A stretch of DNA of 6,522 bases, from assembly GCA_002427055.1 (NCBI GenBank), contig DIPA01000029.1:1368-7889 (forward strand), in the 5' to 3' direction. The DNA comes from Firmicutes bacterium UBA5500 (lineage in GTDB: Bacteria > Bacillota > UBA994 > UBA5500). A program made the position numbers and the translations under genes. This document shows, piece by piece, positions 5,585 through 6,522 of the stretch. Below the pieces are notes generated by a model. It was not told where the DNA came from. It made no database searches and was given only the letters and a program-made list of their open reading frames with translations. Within the stretch, counting starts at the first letter, position 1. Each line of letters begins with the position of its first letter.

Positions 5585-5812
5585 TCACCTCTTGCCTAAG
5601 CGCCTGAGATCAAATAACCGCTCGGCTGTAATACTGATGCTCTCCGACCCGGTTTTGCGCACAGTGCCTTCTATGAGCAGCAGGGCGCAGCCGAGGGCTG
5701 CTTTAGCATATTTCTCCTGCGTATGGGGGAGCACCGTTACATCGATCAGGCTCTGTTCATCTTCAATGGTAAGGAAGATGAACAGGGCCTGTTTTGATTG
5801 GCGTAGGCTGCA
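5585..5812 (-). pseudogene. Remnant of the 3' end of a dnaE-type gene (copy 2, longer)
   Basis: The minus strand is open from just inside a TAG (5815-5813) to a TGA at 5587-5585, giving 75 residues that include ALFIFLTIEDEQSLIDVTVL, then KYAKAALGCALLLIEGTVRK, then SESISITAERLFDLRRLGKR. This matches the C-terminal OB-fold of DNA polymerase III alpha / DnaE-type polymerases (pattern FxTLEDE-GxxxVxVFP...LLLVEGxVxR...AERL). Just upstream, a different frame reads PTPIKTG, which suits the usual lead-in of the same domain, so a frameshift lies near 5790. No start codon, RBS or polymerase core is present. A short stand-alone OB protein is possible but unlikely given the frameshift and the more damaged copy at 2899-3017. 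The plus-strand reading frame across this region is a shadow. Confidence 0.75.
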
Positions 5813-5889
5813 CTATCCGGCACTTTTACTCTCAATACCAACTGCCTTTATCCTGTTGATAACAAATACTCAAAAAGAAAGTAATTCTA

Positions 5890-5932
5890 GGTGTCACAAA
5901 TCAGGGTCGTCAGGGGATATATAGGTGAAGGG
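5890..5932 (+). promoter_or_regulatory. Conserved promoter-like block upstream of ECF sigma gene 2
   Basis: Same block as 3100-3142, with two A-to-G differences (5913 and 5915). It keeps TGTCAC (5892-5897), CGTC (5908-5911) and the GATATATAGG segment. It lies 174 bases before the sigma 2 ATG. Both differences fall between the CGTC and the AT-rich segment, so the two likely contact regions are unchanged. Confidence 0.6.
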
Positions 5933-6105
5933 GTTTTTGCCTAGCCATGTTCTCTCAACCAAAACTCTCTGGTTTGCCTGCTACCACAGCTCGTCATCCT
6001 AGTCTCCAGTTCGGCCAATGCCGTATGGCTGTAGCGTGCTAGCCTACCTTTAACATTTGGGTCCGCCGATTGAACAATAGGAGGTTAGAAAGGAGGTATA
6101 TTCGG

Positions 6106-6522
6106 ATGAACGGACCGTCGCTTGGACTATTCTATGAGCAGAATAAGAGCCGCTTTCTACAGATAGCGTATAAGGTAACAGGTGGAAATCAGGCAATGGC
6201 AGAAGATGCGTTACATAACGCCTTTATGGTGATCATTGAGCAGTGGACACTTCTTTCTCAACTCCCTAGAGATAAAAGAAAGTCTCGATGCGCCATTATT
6301 GTCAAGAACAAAAGTGTTGATCTTTTGAGGGAAGCAAAACGTAAAGACTATTGTGTACCGAACGATGAACTCTATAGTTGTCAGGATCAATCTTTCGAAC
6401 CGAGTGTTATTACTGCAAGCAAGGCTGGGTTTAAAACGCTGTTGCACTGTATTGCAGGGCTCCCCGGAATACATAGGGCTGTTGTTGATCTTAGATTTAT
6501 TAAGGGACTGAGTAACAATGAA
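6106..6522 (+). CDS. ECF-type RNA polymerase sigma factor (copy 2, partial, C-terminus outside window)
   Basis: The frame is open from the ATG at 6106 to the last base, giving 139 codons. AGGAGG at 6091-6096, nine bases upstream, fixes the start. The protein starts MNGPSLGLFYEQNKSRFLQI and is roughly two thirds identical to copy 1: 37 of the first 40 residues match, about 28 of the next 40, then fewer. Region 2 is well kept (AEDALHNAFMVII, KNKSVDLLREAKRK). The linker is two residues longer. At the start of region 4 the usual LPEKYRAV becomes LPGIHRAV, losing the conserved Glu and Tyr; the DNA there (CTCCCCGGAATACATAGGG) looks like a compensated one-base shift. The helix-turn-helix lies beyond the window after KGLSNNE. 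It may be a functional paralogue with altered specificity or an early pseudogene. Confidence 0.88.
   Translation, partial: MNGPSLGLFYEQNKSRFLQIAYKVTGGNQAMAEDALHNAFMVIIEQWTLLSQLPRDKRKSRCAIIVKNKSVDLLREAKRKDYCVPNDELYSCQDQSFEPSVITASKAGFKTLLHCIAGLPGIHRAVVDLRFIKGLSNNE

Larger units (their letters stand above)
5575..6522 (+). repeat. Direct repeat copy 2 of the dnaE-scar / sigma cassette (cut by window end)
   Basis: Counterpart of 2888-3737 in the same orientation, about 2.7-2.8 kb further on. It has the longer version of the dnaE remnant, an almost unchanged promoter block (5890-5932), a leader of about 174 bases that aligns with copy 1, and a second sigma gene. In the leader a 47-base stretch starting CTCCA aligns without gaps but with many substitutions, so this is an old duplication and not an assembly artefact. 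Confidence 0.88.

Noticed and set aside
5592..5924. Plus-strand open frame of 110 codons beginning MPKRLRSNNRS
   Set aside because: It lies antisense to the dnaE OB-fold remnant, whose minus-strand reading is clearly protein-like, and it has no RBS.
6211..6474. Minus-strand open frame of 87 codons near the window end
   Set aside because: Shadow of the second sigma gene, whose plus-strand frame is open to the window edge and matches copy 1.
1..6522. CRISPR array, tRNA or rRNA genes, insertion sequence with transposase
   Set aside because: No regularly spaced repeats, no tRNA cloverleaf and no transposase frame were seen; the two repeats are diverged gene cassettes without terminal inverted repeats.

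Overview
The window looks like chromosomal DNA of a Gram-positive, low-to-mid GC member of the Bacillota, most likely a clostridial lineage of the Peptococcaceae or Desulfotomaculum kind. This rests on strong purine-rich Shine-Dalgarno sites, type II lipoprotein signals, a DUF4830/DUF4829-like lipoprotein, ECF sigma factors and a degraded DnaE OB-fold segment. The species cannot be named. All intact genes lie on the + strand.

Layout. 1-104 is probably the tail of an upstream gene. 223-1143 encodes a lipoprotein with an Ig-like (Big_4-like) domain, a proline-rich linker and a possible IseA-like C-terminal domain. 1278-2306 encodes a second lipoprotein resembling DUF4830 followed by DUF4829. 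2307-2427 is a short gap with an unusual set of alternating inverted repeats. 2428-2790 encodes a small protein with a faint GNAT-like C-terminal half, closed by a near-perfect intrinsic terminator (2831-2875). 2888-3857 holds a minus-strand scar of the 3' end of a dnaE-type gene, a conserved promoter-like block and an intact ECF sigma factor. 3858-4212 is non-coding, with an extended -10 promoter near 4034-4042. 4213-5496 encodes a seven-repeat RCC1-like beta-propeller lipoprotein, closed by a second terminator (5516-5557). From 5575 to the window end the dnaE scar, promoter block and ECF sigma gene occur again as a diverged direct repeat; the second sigma gene (6106-6522) runs off the edge.

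How it fits together. The region reads as an array of surface-lipoprotein genes interspersed with copies of one sigma cassette. Each cassette begins just after an intrinsic terminator and carries the same dnaE scar and a nearly unchanged 43-bp block upstream of its sigma gene. No recognisable anti-sigma gene follows the first sigma gene; the next gene is the RCC1-like lipoprotein. The duplication with two sequence islands much better conserved than their surroundings, including one inside the dnaE scar, is the most notable feature. Whether the sigma factors control the neighbouring lipoproteins is an inference.
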